NCBI GenBank assembly: GCA_024763495.1
Contig: JANTFJ010000031.1
Coordinates: 1 to 12,859, forward strand
DNA: 12,859 bases
Reading direction: 5' to 3'
Origin: Desulfobulbaceae bacterium
GTDB taxonomy: Bacteria > Desulfobacterota > Desulfobulbia > Desulfobulbales > SURF-16
In this document: piece after piece, positions 12,764 to 12,859 of the stretch
How the letters are laid out: each line of letters begins with the position of its first letter
Position numbering within the stretch: position 1 is the stretch's first letter
Program-made: the position numbers and the translations under genes
The notes under the pieces: generated by a model
Told to the model about the DNA's origin: nothing
What the model saw: the letters and a program-made list of their open reading frames with translations, nothing else
Databases searched by the model: none

Positions 12764-12859
12764 GTAAGCGTTCACCAGCACCTCACGGAGTCTACGCTTA
12801 CCTCTTCGCCCGTTTGGGCCTTCTCGAATAGCACAAGTATGCTTCGAAGTCCCAAACGA
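12764..12859. repeat. Module E repeat, right copy, running to the window edge
   Basis: Contains cacggagtct (12784-12793), acgcttacctct (12794-12805) and gtttgggc, in the same order as at 13-69. A perfect 8-bp inverted repeat, gtaagcgt (12764-12771) and acgcttac (12794-12801), brackets the first part. No gene is seen in 12737-12859. The element may continue beyond the window. Confidence 0.5.

Noticed and set aside
1..12859. CRISPR array or integron attC array suggested by recurring palindromic repeats
   Set aside because: The repeats are few, kilobases apart, in both orientations and differ in module order. There are no regular spacers, no cas or integrase genes, and no gene-cassette pattern.

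Overview
The window looks like chromosomal DNA from an anaerobic, Gram-negative bacterium, most likely a Desulfobacterota-type (deltaproteobacterial) organism. The basis is a small three-haem periplasmic c-type cytochrome, a rubredoxin, an OmpA-type outer membrane protein, a periplasmic M48-TPR protease and moderate GC content. This placement is inferred from gene content; no rRNA or tRNA gene is visible.

Layout: the left half is on the + strand. It carries a GGDEF diguanylate cyclase (121-1188), serC (1563-2645), and a probable two-gene unit of an M48/TPR metalloprotease and an orphan HyuA-type hydantoinase/oxoprolinase (2979-6389). The right half is on the - strand. Read right to left, it has ompA-like (12492-11482), a rubredoxin (11397-11236, too short for standard ORF cut-offs), and a tightly packed operon glgX-gpmI-triheme cytochrome c (10446-6403). 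The two halves converge at 6390-6402. GlgX and GpmI both serve carbon flow from glycogen through lower glycolysis. SerC draws on the same 3-phosphoglycerate pool. The cytochrome and rubredoxin are electron carriers of anaerobic metabolism.

The most unusual part is the intergenic DNA. Nearly every long gap (1-120, 1189-1562, 2646-2978, 10447-11235, 12493-12859) is filled with a modular set of short, palindromic, non-coding repeats in both orientations. I name them here: module A (about 60 bp, with AGTTAC near both ends, four copies); module BC (about 95 bp, a long hairpin, three copies); module D (a short core around ctttatcgagcgct); and module E (cacggagtct / cgcttacctct) at both window ends. 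One BC copy is split by a module A copy flanked by a 5-bp direct repeat, and two other BC copies are uninterrupted. Added to these are a 147-bp MITE-like element with a decayed partial copy elsewhere, a second 156-bp inverted-repeat element, and a REP/BIME pair with 5' GTAG tetranucleotides. No transposase gene is in the window, so any mobilisation would have to act in trans.

No CRISPR array, phage gene cluster, toxin-antitoxin or defence system was seen. The genes are mostly ordinary. The repeat system, a rubredoxin with a CxC in place of CxxC at its first metal site, and a candidate small RNA near the right end deserve a second look.
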